Assembly (NCBI GenBank): GCA_937871605.1
Contig: CALMRM010000128.1
Span: forward strand, 1 to 8,994
DNA from: an uncultured Terriglobus sp.
Lineage (GTDB): Bacteria; Acidobacteriota; Terriglobia; Terriglobales; Acidobacteriaceae
Reading direction: 5' to 3'
Length of the DNA stretch: 8,994 nt
Shown: in pieces, positions 1 to 5,833 of the stretch
Layout: each line of letters starts with the position of its first letter
How positions within the stretch are numbered: the first letter of the stretch is position 1
Program-made: the position numbers and the translations under genes
Notes under the pieces: model-generated
The model's database searches: none
What the model saw: the letters and a program-made list of their open reading frames with translations, nothing else
Told to the model about the DNA's origin: nothing

Positions 1-396
1 ACCGAGTACCGTGCCTGCTACCGTCCTGCCACTGACACCGTTCACATGCCAGCACGGCACCGTTTCGTTGAACCCAGCCTGTACTACAGCACCCTCTTTC
101 ATGAGCTGGTACACAGCACCGGGCATGAAAGCCGCCTGAACCGCACCTTTGGCGAGAGCTTCGGGGACGACCTCTACAGCCGCGAGGAACTGGTCGCCGA
201 GACAGGTGCCGCTTTCCTCTGCGCCATCGCCGGGATCGGCAACTCTCACAGCGAGCGCAACACCACCGCCTATCTCCAGAACTGGATTGGGAAACTCCAG
301 GCGGACGACCGCCTGGTCCTGCAGGCCGCGGCTGCCGCCCAGAAGGCAGTAGACCTCATCACCGGTCAGGCCTGGGCTGAGGAGCAGCCGGCATAG
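1..396 (+). CDS. ArdC-like anti-restriction protein, C-terminal metallopeptidase part (5' end outside window)
   Basis: This frame is open from the first base and stops at TAG 394-396, giving the last 131 residues. The zincin motif HELVH is at visible residues 34-38, followed by STGHESRL, and a downstream EELVAE segment probably supplies the third metal ligand. This layout matches the C-terminal zincin-like metallopeptidase domain of the ArdC/DUF1738 family. In full-length members an N-terminal ssDNA-binding domain precedes it, which would lie left of the window. ArdC proteins are known from conjugative plasmids, where they protect incoming single-stranded DNA from host restriction. A start codon exists at position 46, but the residues before it (ending ATDTVH) also fit the family, so it is probably internal. 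The family is clear; anti-restriction activity here is inferred from homologues. Confidence 0.85.
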   Translation, partial: TEYRACYRPATDTVHMPARHRFVEPSLYYSTLFHELVHSTGHESRLNRTFGESFGDDLYSREELVAETGAAFLCAIAGIGNSHSERNTTAYLQNWIGKLQADDRLVLQAAAAAQKAVDLITGQAWAEEQPA

Positions 397-478
397 CCGG
401 CCCGCTCTCCCCTGCCCTCTTGCTCCCCTCCGAGCACTTCACTTCCCCGCTGCACTACCGAAAAAAGGATGCCGCATC

Positions 479-1039
479 ATGGGTTACACGCATAGCTGGT
501 CCCGTCCGCAGGTCATCACCCCAGCCGTCTTCCAAGCCATCACCAATGATTTCCAGCGCGTTCTGCCGGCACTCGAGGCCGCAGGTTCTCCCATCGCCAA
601 CGCCCACGGGCTGGAGGAGCCGGAGTTTTCCCCGGAATACATCCGCTTCAATGGTGTTCGCCACTGTGGGCACACGCTCAACCCGGAGGTGCGGCTGCCA
701 TGGGCCGCCAACGGTGCCACCGGCATCGGCAGCAACATCGGCATCAGCAGCGGTACGCTTCCCTATCGCACCTGCAATGGCGACTGCTCCTATGAGTCCG
801 TCTGGTTCGACCGCCGTGACGAGGATGCAGACGAAAACGGCATTTGTGGCAGTTGCTGCAAAACTGCCTTTCGTCCCTATGATCTGGCCGTCATCGTGTT
901 CCTGCTGATCGCAAAACATCACCTTCGACGCGAGTTCCAGGTCAGCACCGATGGCGAGGCCAAGCAGTGGGAGGATGCGCAGCGGCTCTGCGCGGCAGAA
1001 TTTGGCTACACCCTCAGCTTCGAGGAGGTGCTTGCATGA
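479..1039 (+). CDS. Hypothetical cysteine-rich plasmid protein
   Basis: This is a 186-residue protein of no function known to me. The start ATG at 479 is preceded by an AAAAGGA ribosome site at 463-469, about 9 nt away. The N-terminus (MGYTHSW) resembles a class of plasmid and phage hypothetical proteins that begin MGYTHYW. Cysteines cluster at residues 63 (HCGH), 99 and 103 (CNGDC) and 123, 126 and 127 (CGSCC), which could bind zinc or another metal. Residues about 134-146 are hydrophobic but short, and flanked by charged residues, so a buried helix is more likely than a membrane span. The stop TGA overlaps the start of the next gene (ATGA at 1036-1039), so the two are probably translated together. 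A long minus-strand open frame over the same region is a shadow, because the plus frame has the ribosome site and the overlap. Confidence 0.75.
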   Translation: MGYTHSWSRPQVITPAVFQAITNDFQRVLPALEAAGSPIANAHGLEEPEFSPEYIRFNGVRHCGHTLNPEVRLPWAANGATGIGSNIGISSGTLPYRTCNGDCSYESVWFDRRDEDADENGICGSCCKTAFRPYDLAVIVFLLIAKHHLRREFQVSTDGEAKQWEDAQRLCAAEFGYTLSFEEVLA

Positions 1040-1278
1040 CCATGACCTATCGCATCGCACACTCGCTCGGTACCGATGCCGCCAATAACCAGATGCGCGC
1101 TGCCGGACGCACCGCATGGAGCCAGGAGGATGCCGCGCTTGCCGCGGCTACCCTCCGCAAAGTCTTTCCGCTTTGTGTGGAACTGCCCGGGGTAGAGCCC
1201 GAGCTGTGTGGGTGTACCAAGTGCCGCGCTGCGGCCGGGGCACAGCTTTTGCTCGGATTCAGACCACGCACTTATTGA
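1036..1278 (+). CDS. Small hypothetical protein, coupled to the preceding gene
   Basis: This is an 80-residue protein that I do not recognise. I chose ATG 1036 because it overlaps the preceding TGA as ATGA and has a strong ribosome site, GAGGAGGT (1022-1029), 6 nt upstream. A longer in-frame start at 967 would lie deep inside the upstream gene and is unlikely. The first half is alanine-rich and probably helical. The second half carries a CGCTKC cysteine motif that may bind metal. There is no signal peptide or membrane segment. Its position between ardC-like and primase-like genes suggests a plasmid housekeeping or establishment role, but nothing in the sequence names one. Confidence 0.65.
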   Translation: MTMTYRIAHSLGTDAANNQMRAAGRTAWSQEDAALAAATLRKVFPLCVELPGVEPELCGCTKCRAAAGAQLLLGFRPRTY

Positions 1279-1289
1279 TTGAGCATGAT

Positions 1290-1314
1290 GGCGGGAGCCA
1301 CCACGGTTCCCGCC
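1290..1314 (+). terminator. Hairpin after the two-gene hypothetical unit
   Basis: GGCGGGAGCC (1290-1299) pairs with GGTTCCCGCC (1305-1314) around a 5-nt loop. Nine of the ten pairs are Watson-Crick and the tenth is G-T. The stem begins 11 nt after the preceding stop codon. No run of T follows (the next bases are TCCACTTCC), so it is not a standard intrinsic terminator. It could be a weak or Rho-assisted terminator, or a hairpin that protects the mRNA 3' end. Confidence 0.4.
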
Positions 1315-1350
1315 TCCACTTCCCTGCCCTACTGTCTTGAAGTGAACACT

Positions 1351-2192
1351 ATGAATAGAACCGAAGCCGTCGTGCGCAGTTGGGTCGCTGCGCTTCCCCG
1401 CACCGGCCTATGACCTAGGCATCCTGAGCGAACGCGGCATGTACCGGCTGGAAGCCGTACCCTCTGCCCGCATCCTACGCATGCTCCCCTACCTGAAGCG
1501 CCGCAACGCGAACGGCGCGCACATCTACGGCAGACCCACTGGCGAAAGCCCATACACCCTGCTGGACGACGCGGATGCCACAATCCTCGACCAGCTTACC
1601 GCTGAGGGCTTCGCACCAACTGCCTTGGTCGAGACCAGCCCCCGCAACCTCCGAGTTTGGCTACGCCACGGCCAACCCTTGCCGAAAGAGCTTGGGACAC
1701 TTGCAGCGCAGATGCTTGCGCAGCGATGCAACACCGACCGCAACGCCGCCGACTGGCGCAGGTTCGAGCGGCTGCCCGGATTCACGAACAGGAAGCCGCG
1801 GCACCGGGACACGCGGCCTCTTTCCGTTCGTGCTGCTGCATGAGCACAGCGGCGAGCCATTCGCGTCCGCCAAGAAGTTCTATGTTCAGCTGCTGGCCAG
1901 GCAGGTGCAAATCGAGCAGGAACGAGCCGTCCGGCACGTCAGGTTTGCAAACAGGGCGGGACAGACCCACAGCACGCTTTCGCTGCCTCAGTTCTTCAGC
2001 TTGCCGCGCTATGCGGGGCGTCCCGCAGCCGCAGACATGGCCTTCAGCGTCGCCGCCTACGCATCCGGCTGGCCGGAGGAGGACATTGCCTCCGCGCTCT
2101 CCCGGGACTACCTTTCCCGCGATACCAGCCCGTCCAGGCGTGCCGCCTACATCCGGCGCACCCTCACCAAAGCCCTGCGATGGGCTAGGTGA
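1351..2192 (+). pseudogene. RepB-like DNA primase, reading frame broken twice
   Basis: Three adjoining frames together make one protein of about 280 residues that resembles the RepB-like primase domain of plasmids and phages. It would start at ATG 1351 (MNRTEAVVRSWVAALP). After the CCCC run at 1396-1399 the frame must shift by +1 to continue as APAYDLGILSERG. That frame runs through the family-typical RFERLPGFTNRKPRHR. Between about 1805 and 1815 another +1 shift, possibly at GGG 1806-1808, leads to GLFPFVLLHEHSGEPFASAK and on to TGA 2190-2192. Both breaks fit one extra base in a short homopolymer, so sequencing error is possible as well as true decay. Conservation on both sides of each break shows that any decay is recent. 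An intact protein would lay primers during plasmid replication or after conjugative transfer. The ribosome site before 1351 is weak. Confidence 0.7.
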
Positions 2193-2224
2193 GCGCCGCG
2201 CGGCAAGGCCCGTCCCTCCGCTCA

Positions 2225-2590
2225 AGGTCGCTGCCGCCTTTGCGATGAGCTTTGCGCAGGCGCGGCGGCGGTCGTGGAGCCGTCGGCGATCAGCTAGAGG
2301 TTCTCCTCCAGCTGGATGTGCTCCACAGTGAGTGAGGTCAGTCACCTTCTCCGCAGAGCGCAGCCGACCAGGAGCGCGAGGATGCCGAGTCACGTTTGGC
2401 TTCAAATTGGAACCTCCTGCAAAGCCGAGAGATCGCGGACCTGCTCTTCAGTCAGCCAGGTTTCAGTCTGTTCCCTACTGCCGGACGTTCAGCACCTCGA
2501 TGAGGCTAGTGCCCTCCTCGTCGAAAGCATGCCATTTCTTGAGCTTCCGAAGCGCCGCTCGACAGAAACGCTTTTTAAAGCGCGGCAAGA
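2225..2590 (-). pseudogene. Decayed tyrosine-type site-specific recombinase (phage integrase family)
   Basis: One minus-strand frame reads TETWLTEEQVRDLSALQ, then LGILALLVGCALRRR, then LTSLTVEHIQLEENL, then LIAD. This is the order seen in plasmid tyrosine recombinases, whose usual text is close to NWLT..EQ, LL.GCGLRR.EL and LT.EHIQ. The arginine in ALRRR corresponds to the first catalytic arginine. The frame is interrupted by stops at 2404-2402 (TGA), 2392-2390 (TGA), 2344-2342 (TGA) and 2296-2294 (TAG, where the family usually has Trp). Upstream, a different frame (ending EVLNVRQ, near 2485) may be the preceding part, shifted. Below about 2290 the similarity fades, and I see no second Arg/His box or Tyr. 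The element that this enzyme moved or resolved is no longer evident. Both boundaries are approximate. Confidence 0.55.
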
Positions 2591-2608
2591 TACACGTTCA
2601 TTATGTAA

Positions 2609-2672
2609 ATATGAGAATATCTGTATATGCACATACAGGCATAGCCATTTATTCGCATAGGAGCACAGCTGA
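2609..2672 (+). repeat. 16-bp repeat cluster A (four units) of the candidate partition site
   Basis: Four units begin at 2609, 2625, 2641 and 2657, exactly 16 bp apart, with ATATGAG, ATATGCA, ATAGCCA and ATAGGAG. The third unit ends in ATTCGC and runs into ATA, giving ATTCGCATA (2651-2659). The same 9-mer, or its one-base variant, recurs in clusters B and C. This is the most degenerate of the three clusters and the farthest from parA. It is part of the candidate ParB-binding region. Confidence 0.55.
2621..2638. repeat. 18-bp near-palindrome inside cluster A
   Basis: CTGTATATGCACATACAG is its own reverse complement except for one mismatched pair near the centre. It spans the join of the first two 16-bp units. 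A dimeric binder such as a ribbon-helix-helix protein could use it, but that is inference. Confidence 0.5.
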
Positions 2673-2734
2673 ATGGGCGAGTGCACGCAAAGCTTGCACA
2701 GAGAGGTTCACTATGGCTTCATACGTGCGTATCC

Positions 2735-2800
2735 ATATGTCTACACATGACGATATGTGGACGTTCGCATATGTGAACCTGCAAATATGTGCTTAGATCA
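2735..2800 (+). repeat. 16-bp repeat cluster B (four units) of the candidate partition site
   Basis: Units begin with ATATGT at 2735, 2753, 2769 and 2785, with steps of 18, 16 and 16 bp. The second unit, ATATGTGGACGTTCGC, followed by ATA, matches cluster C (2976-2994) at 18 of 19 positions. The near-palindromic ATACGTGCGTAT lies just upstream at 2721-2732. A fixed 16-bp step places successive sites about one and a half helical turns apart, as in operators where dimers bind side by side on alternating faces. Function as a centromere is inferred from the position upstream of a short ParA. Confidence 0.65.
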
Positions 2801-2821
2801 CGAGAAATATAGATCGGTTTT

Positions 2822-2839
2822 TTATGTGGTACGTGCCGC
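2822..2839 (+). repeat. Solitary degenerate unit between clusters B and C
   Basis: TTATGTGGTACGTGCCGC resembles the unit ATATGTGGACGTTCGC with one inserted base and a few changes. A second weak relative, GTATGGACGTCTGC, is at 2905-2918. Both fall in the otherwise repeat-free gap and may be relics of a fourth cluster. Confidence 0.3.
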
Positions 2840-2951
2840 AAGAGCCCCGCGTAGCTAGGCGCGTGCCCGAGCCGCCAACATCAGCAATGCTCTATCGGAC
2901 ACTGGTATGGACGTCTGCTTGGTTGCGAAGAGTCTCGTCTGTGATAGTTGC

Positions 2952-3023
2952 ATATGTAGATACTCTCGTATGCGCATATGTGGACATTCGCATACCCACA
3001 TGTCACGATATGCGTGTATGGCA
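2952..3023 (+). promoter_or_regulatory. 16-bp repeat cluster C, overlapping the parA start: candidate operator and centromere
   Basis: Units begin at 2952 (ATATGTA), 2976 (ATATGTG), 2992 (ATACCCA) and 3008 (ATATGCG). The first is spaced 24 bp from the second and the others 16 bp. ATATGTGGACATTCGCATA at 2976-2994 is nearly identical to the site in cluster B. The last unit contains the parA start codon (3018-3020), so a bound protein would cover the translation start and probably the promoter. In short-ParA (type Ib) systems the centromere usually lies upstream of the genes and also serves for autoregulation, which matches this arrangement. I could not identify a convincing -35/-10 pair here. 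Confidence 0.6.
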
Positions 3024-3665
3024 AAGACCATTCTCACTGTCACGAGCCTTAAGGGTGGAGCGGGGAAGACAACAACAGCTCTTCACCTTGCAGCCTTCTT
3101 TCAGCAAACCTCGAAAACGCTGCTCGTCGACGCTGACCCGAATCGTTCCCTGCGGGAATGGGTTGCTCGTGGAAATGGCATGACCTTCGACGTGATCGGC
3201 GAGGCGAGCTTGGCGAAAGAGGCTGGAAACTTCGAAACTATCATTATCGATACGAAGGGCAGGCCTGAGCGCGACGACTTGGACGACATGATCACGGGGT
3301 CAGATCTAATAGTTGTACCGTGCCCCCCAGACGCCCAGGCGGTTGCAACATTGCGGTTGCTCTTTGCCCAATTCCGCCAGTTGAATGCAACGAACTACAG
3401 GGTTCTGCTGGTGAACGTCCCGCCAGCTCCTCAAAAGGACGGGGAGGAGTATCGGGCGCTGCTGGCTGATCTCGGCATTCCCACGTTTAAACACGCAATT
3501 CGGAGCATGAAAGCTTTCAAGAAAGCTTCAGTGCAAGGATGCACAGTGGACCACGTCCAAGATGATAGGCGACGAGCTTTGGGCTGGTACGACTACGAGG
3601 CGATAGGCGAGGAAATCCAAGCGATCCTCTCTACGAAAGCTGCCGAACTCAGGAGGGCTTCTTAG
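3018..3665 (+). CDS. parA: ParA-family partition ATPase (short, type Ib)
   Basis: This is a 215-residue ATPase that would position plasmid copies on the nucleoid with the help of its partner ParB. The deviant Walker A KGGAGKTT is at residues 12-19, with signature Lys12 and catalytic Lys17. The Walker A' segment LLVDADP is at 35-41, and Walker B TIIIDT at 74-79. There is no N-terminal helix-turn-helix extension, which places it with the small type Ib ParAs rather than the longer P1-type enzymes that act as their own repressor. I chose ATG 3018 because the ATPase fold begins directly after it (MAKTILTVTSLKGG). The frame is open farther upstream, but only through the repeat DNA. No Shine-Dalgarno sequence precedes 3018, so translation may be leaderless or poor. 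It ends two bases before parB, in the same operon as repA. Confidence 0.9.
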   Translation: MAKTILTVTSLKGGAGKTTTALHLAAFFQQTSKTLLVDADPNRSLREWVARGNGMTFDVIGEASLAKEAGNFETIIIDTKGRPERDDLDDMITGSDLIVVPCPPDAQAVATLRLLFAQFRQLNATNYRVLLVNVPPAPQKDGEEYRALLADLGIPTFKHAIRSMKAFKKASVQGCTVDHVQDDRRRALGWYDYEAIGEEIQAILSTKAAELRRAS

Positions 3666-3667
3666 CT

Positions 3668-4060
3668 ATGTCCGGTACTCGTGCGTTCAAGAACCTCGCC
3701 GCCCTCCGCGATCGCTTCGTCGAGAACACGACTGAGGAGGATGAGGTTTTGGCCACTCCAGTGTCTCTGGTCTCCTCTAAGTCAGTACTGCTGGACGCTA
3801 TGCAGCATCCAGAGCAGCCTTCACCATTACAAAAGACGCTATCGGTTGTTCCGAGCACGTCGGGAAAGGTAGACGGTAGGCGACAACGGAAAGTCTTGAA
3901 GACCCCGAGCGTCTCCCTAAGTGTTGCTGTAAGACAGGAGATCCACGAAGATGTCAGTGCAATGCTTTTCGCAAGAAAATCGACCTGGATTGCACTACTG
4001 GACGAACTTTTGCTGAACTATGTCCAGCAGGCAAAGAGTTCTGGAAAGTTTCCAAAATGA
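3668..4060 (+). CDS. parB: Small ParB-like partition adaptor with ribbon-helix-helix domain
   Basis: This is a 130-residue basic protein, read here as the DNA-binding partner of the upstream ParA. The last third looks like a ribbon-helix-helix domain: a short strand SVSLSVAV (residues 81-88), a helix RQEIHEDVSAML (89-100), a turn, and a second helix STWIALLDELLLNYVQQA (105-122). Residues 1-65 are probably loosely folded. In type Ib systems the corresponding N-terminal part carries an arginine finger that stimulates ParA, and Arg5, Arg14 and Arg16 are candidates. A strong AGGAGGG ribosome site (3651-3657) lies at the end of parA, 10 nt before ATG 3668. The stop overlaps the repA start as ATGA. 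The assignment rests on position, size and predicted fold, because this class is too divergent to recognise by sequence alone. Confidence 0.75.
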   Translation: MSGTRAFKNLAALRDRFVENTTEEDEVLATPVSLVSSKSVLLDAMQHPEQPSPLQKTLSVVPSTSGKVDGRRQRKVLKTPSVSLSVAVRQEIHEDVSAMLFARKSTWIALLDELLLNYVQQAKSSGKFPK

Positions 4061-5052
4061 CGACTAACATGCGAAACTACGAAGCCGAAAAAGCCGCTGG
4101 TAAAGGCAATCTTGCTCTGCGCATGGTGGAAGTTAAAGAGGCCCGACTTGAAGCCTCCACCATGGAGCTCATGCTGATCGCTCAAATCATGGTATTTTGT
4201 GGCCTTCCATATCGTAGGACTAGCGATCGCCGGATCGTGCGAAAGGCGCGGACAGGCAAGGGAAGCACAGTGTCAGTGACTTTCCAAGCCATGATGGATG
4301 GCGTCGACATCCCGTTTGGCAGTGATCGTACGCTACTGCACTGGGTCACCCATCACGCCCTTATGACGAAGAGTCCCTTCGTGCCCCTATCGAGTGCCAG
4401 TCAGTTTCTCAAGGACATGGGGATGTCAACCTCTGGACAGAACATCCAGCGGGTCAAGGACGCCTTTCGGAGGATCGCCTCTGTCGCGATCGTTGTGGTG
4501 CGGGATGACGACAAGTCCGTCAATACCCAGCAGATCATCATGCCTATCGCGCGCGCTGCATCATTGCCGAAGAGGTTGCGGCGAGGTCACCTTGAGGGAC
4601 AAATCAGCTTGCTACCGGATGACGGTCCCGGCGAAGAAGAGCCGGCTGGATTCCGCCTCGACGATGCTGTATTCAGGGAGTTCTCACAGTTCAATGTCCC
4701 CACTCTAAGAAAGCTGCTTGAGGTCACTCGCGAGAGCCCCCAAATACAGGATTACATGATGTTCCTACAGTGGCGCTCTTTCTCGGCTAAGGAAGAAAGC
4801 CATATTCCTTGGGCACAGATGCGTGAGCAAATGTGCCAGGATGACACCAACCCGTACAGGATGCGGTCCCGCTTCAAAGAAGCGATTGAGGCTCTCCGCA
4901 TCGCGTGGCCAGCACTGAACGCCTCAGCCGAAAGCAGAGGACTTCGGATTGGTCCGCCAACTGGAGGCGAACAGTTTCTTCCTGATGGCGGGGCACGACT
5001 TAGGCTTTCGTCCCCTGGTGCGACTCGATCTACGCGGACCATCGAACGCTGA
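4057..5052 (+). CDS. repA: RepA-type plasmid replication initiator
   Basis: This 331-residue protein resembles the 'plasmid encoded RepA protein' family (RepA_C). The typical block is at about residues 50-110: LPYRRTSDRRIVRKARTGKG, then VSVTFQAMMDGVDIPFGSDR, then LLHWVTHHALMTKSP. A second conserved part, SASQFLKDMGMSTSGQNI and the helices after it (113-145), fits a winged-helix DNA-binding region. It should bind the adjacent iterons and open the origin. ATG 4057 overlaps the parB stop (ATGA), implying translational coupling; an internal ATG at 4069 is an alternative start. The last residues, STRTIER, are encoded by the first iteron copy, so that origin sequence also codes for protein. Expression is probably set by the par promoter and by ParB binding upstream, since no promoter is evident between the genes. 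Confidence 0.85.
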   Translation: MTTNMRNYEAEKAAGKGNLALRMVEVKEARLEASTMELMLIAQIMVFCGLPYRRTSDRRIVRKARTGKGSTVSVTFQAMMDGVDIPFGSDRTLLHWVTHHALMTKSPFVPLSSASQFLKDMGMSTSGQNIQRVKDAFRRIASVAIVVVRDDDKSVNTQQIIMPIARAASLPKRLRRGHLEGQISLLPDDGPGEEEPAGFRLDDAVFREFSQFNVPTLRKLLEVTRESPQIQDYMMFLQWRSFSAKEESHIPWAQMREQMCQDDTNPYRMRSRFKEAIEALRIAWPALNASAESRGLRIGPPTGGEQFLPDGGARLRLSSPGATRSTRTIER

Positions 5053-5582
5053 AGATGTGGCCGGCGACCACGCTTCGGGTGACATCGCCATCCCCGCTAT
5101 TGAAGAGCACTCGTCCGAACCGGGCTACGCGGAGCATTGAGCCGCTCAACACCTCGGCTAAGCTCCTGCAAGCCACATCTCAGATTGTCGTTCCAACTCC
5201 CACGACACATACATATACACGGAACATCGCGAGCCCCTGAGAACGTCAAGCTCGACTTCTACGCGGAACATCGAAGCCTGCAAAAGCACACGGAATGAGC
5301 TTTTTCTACACGGAACATCGAACCAAAAGGTTCAGATAAGGCGTAGAGAGGGCGTAAAGGCGCCGCTCGAGCGGAGATTCACCCTGTAGATGCAAATTAA
5401 ATGCGAAAACAGCTAAGCGCCGACCTTAGATCTACGCGGAACATCGAGAACCGAATTCCTATGACCAAGTTCGCTACGAACGCATACGCGAAACATCGAG
5501 CCTCGCGTGTTGCGACGCCGCGCCAACATTGGTGATCTACCTAAAACATCGACTCTCTTCTATCTGCTACGCGGAACATCGA
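5030..5582 (+). repeat. Direct iteron array, nine copies, in the replication origin
   Basis: Nine 16-bp copies of consensus CTACGCGGAACATCGA lie in one orientation at 5030, 5125, 5215, 5259, 5306, 5432, 5484, 5537 and 5567. The copies at 5259, 5432 and 5567 match exactly. The others differ at one to three positions, for example GGACC at 5030, GGAGCATTGA at 5125 and CTACCTAAAACATCGA at 5537. A half copy (ACACGGAA) is at 5288-5295. Spacing is irregular (95, 90, 44, 47, 126, 52, 53 and 30 bp), unlike the regular 20-22 bp of classical origins. The first copy lies inside the 3' end of repA. These are the expected RepA binding sites, placed directly after the initiator gene. Confidence 0.9.
5363..5374. 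repeat. 12-bp perfect palindrome in the largest gap of the direct iteron array
   Basis: CCGCTCGAGCGG is a perfect palindrome in the 126-bp interval between the copies at 5306 and 5432. A more AT-rich stretch (about 5388-5412, GCAAATTAAATGC) follows. It could be a binding site for a host factor or a structural element of the origin; nothing else identifies it. Confidence 0.4.
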
Positions 5583-5731
5583 GATGCAGTCGCGCCGATC
5601 TGCAAGAGCACACAAGGGCTCTAAAGACTAAGCGGGCTGACGCAGCCTTTTGTGACAGGTACTGCAAAGTTTTGGACCTACCGCTGCTCGCCGAAGTTTT
5701 CAGCAGCTTCCACAGATGAGGTCACGTGTCC

Positions 5732-5833
5732 ACGATTCTCCGTGTACATGCCACGATGCTCCTAGTCGAAGCAGGCGATGCTCCTTGTACTTTGCACGAT
5801 GCTCCGAGTCTGAAAACTCGATGCTCCGCGTAG
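5732..5833 (-). repeat. Inverted iteron array, five copies at 21-22 bp pitch
   Basis: Read on the minus strand, five copies of the same iteron occur with left ends at 5732, 5753, 5775, 5796 and 5818, so steps of 21, 22, 21 and 22 bp. The last is CTACGCGGAGCATCGA, identical to the direct consensus except for G in place of A at position 10. The outer CTACGC part varies in the others (one lacks three bases of it), but GGAGCATCG is intact in four and GGAGAATCG is in the fifth. Two helical turns per copy puts all five sites on one face of the DNA, the classical layout of iteron origins. This may be the core origin, or a second array used for copy-number control by pairing with the first. Confidence 0.85.

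Noticed and set aside
455..1117. Long minus-strand open frame (220 codons) opposite the hypothetical gene at 479-1039
   Set aside because: The plus-strand gene has a ribosome site and a coupled overlap with its neighbour. The minus frame has no recognisable protein, and GC-rich coding DNA often leaves such shadows.
1396..1815. Programmed ribosomal frameshifting in the primase gene
   Set aside because: I see no slippery heptamer with a downstream structure, and two separate +1 events in one gene would be exceptional. Indels or sequencing errors are simpler.
1782..2405. Minus-strand open frame of 207 codons across the primase end and the recombinase relic
   Set aside because: It crosses two unrelated features and contains neither protein. 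The recombinase similarity is in another frame, and the primase is clearly on the plus strand.
2332..2796. Plus-strand open frames across 2316-2796
   Set aside because: They read through the recombinase relic and the repeat clusters; the repeat-derived part is low-complexity His/Tyr/Met text, and there is no ribosome site.
5507..5719. Small plus-strand open frame (70 codons) in the origin region
   Set aside because: It runs straight through two iterons and has no ribosome site, so origin DNA explains it better than a gene.
5030..5833. CRISPR array
   Set aside because: Repeats are 16 bp, imperfect, irregularly spaced and in both orientations, with no cas genes. They fit RepA iterons next to repA.
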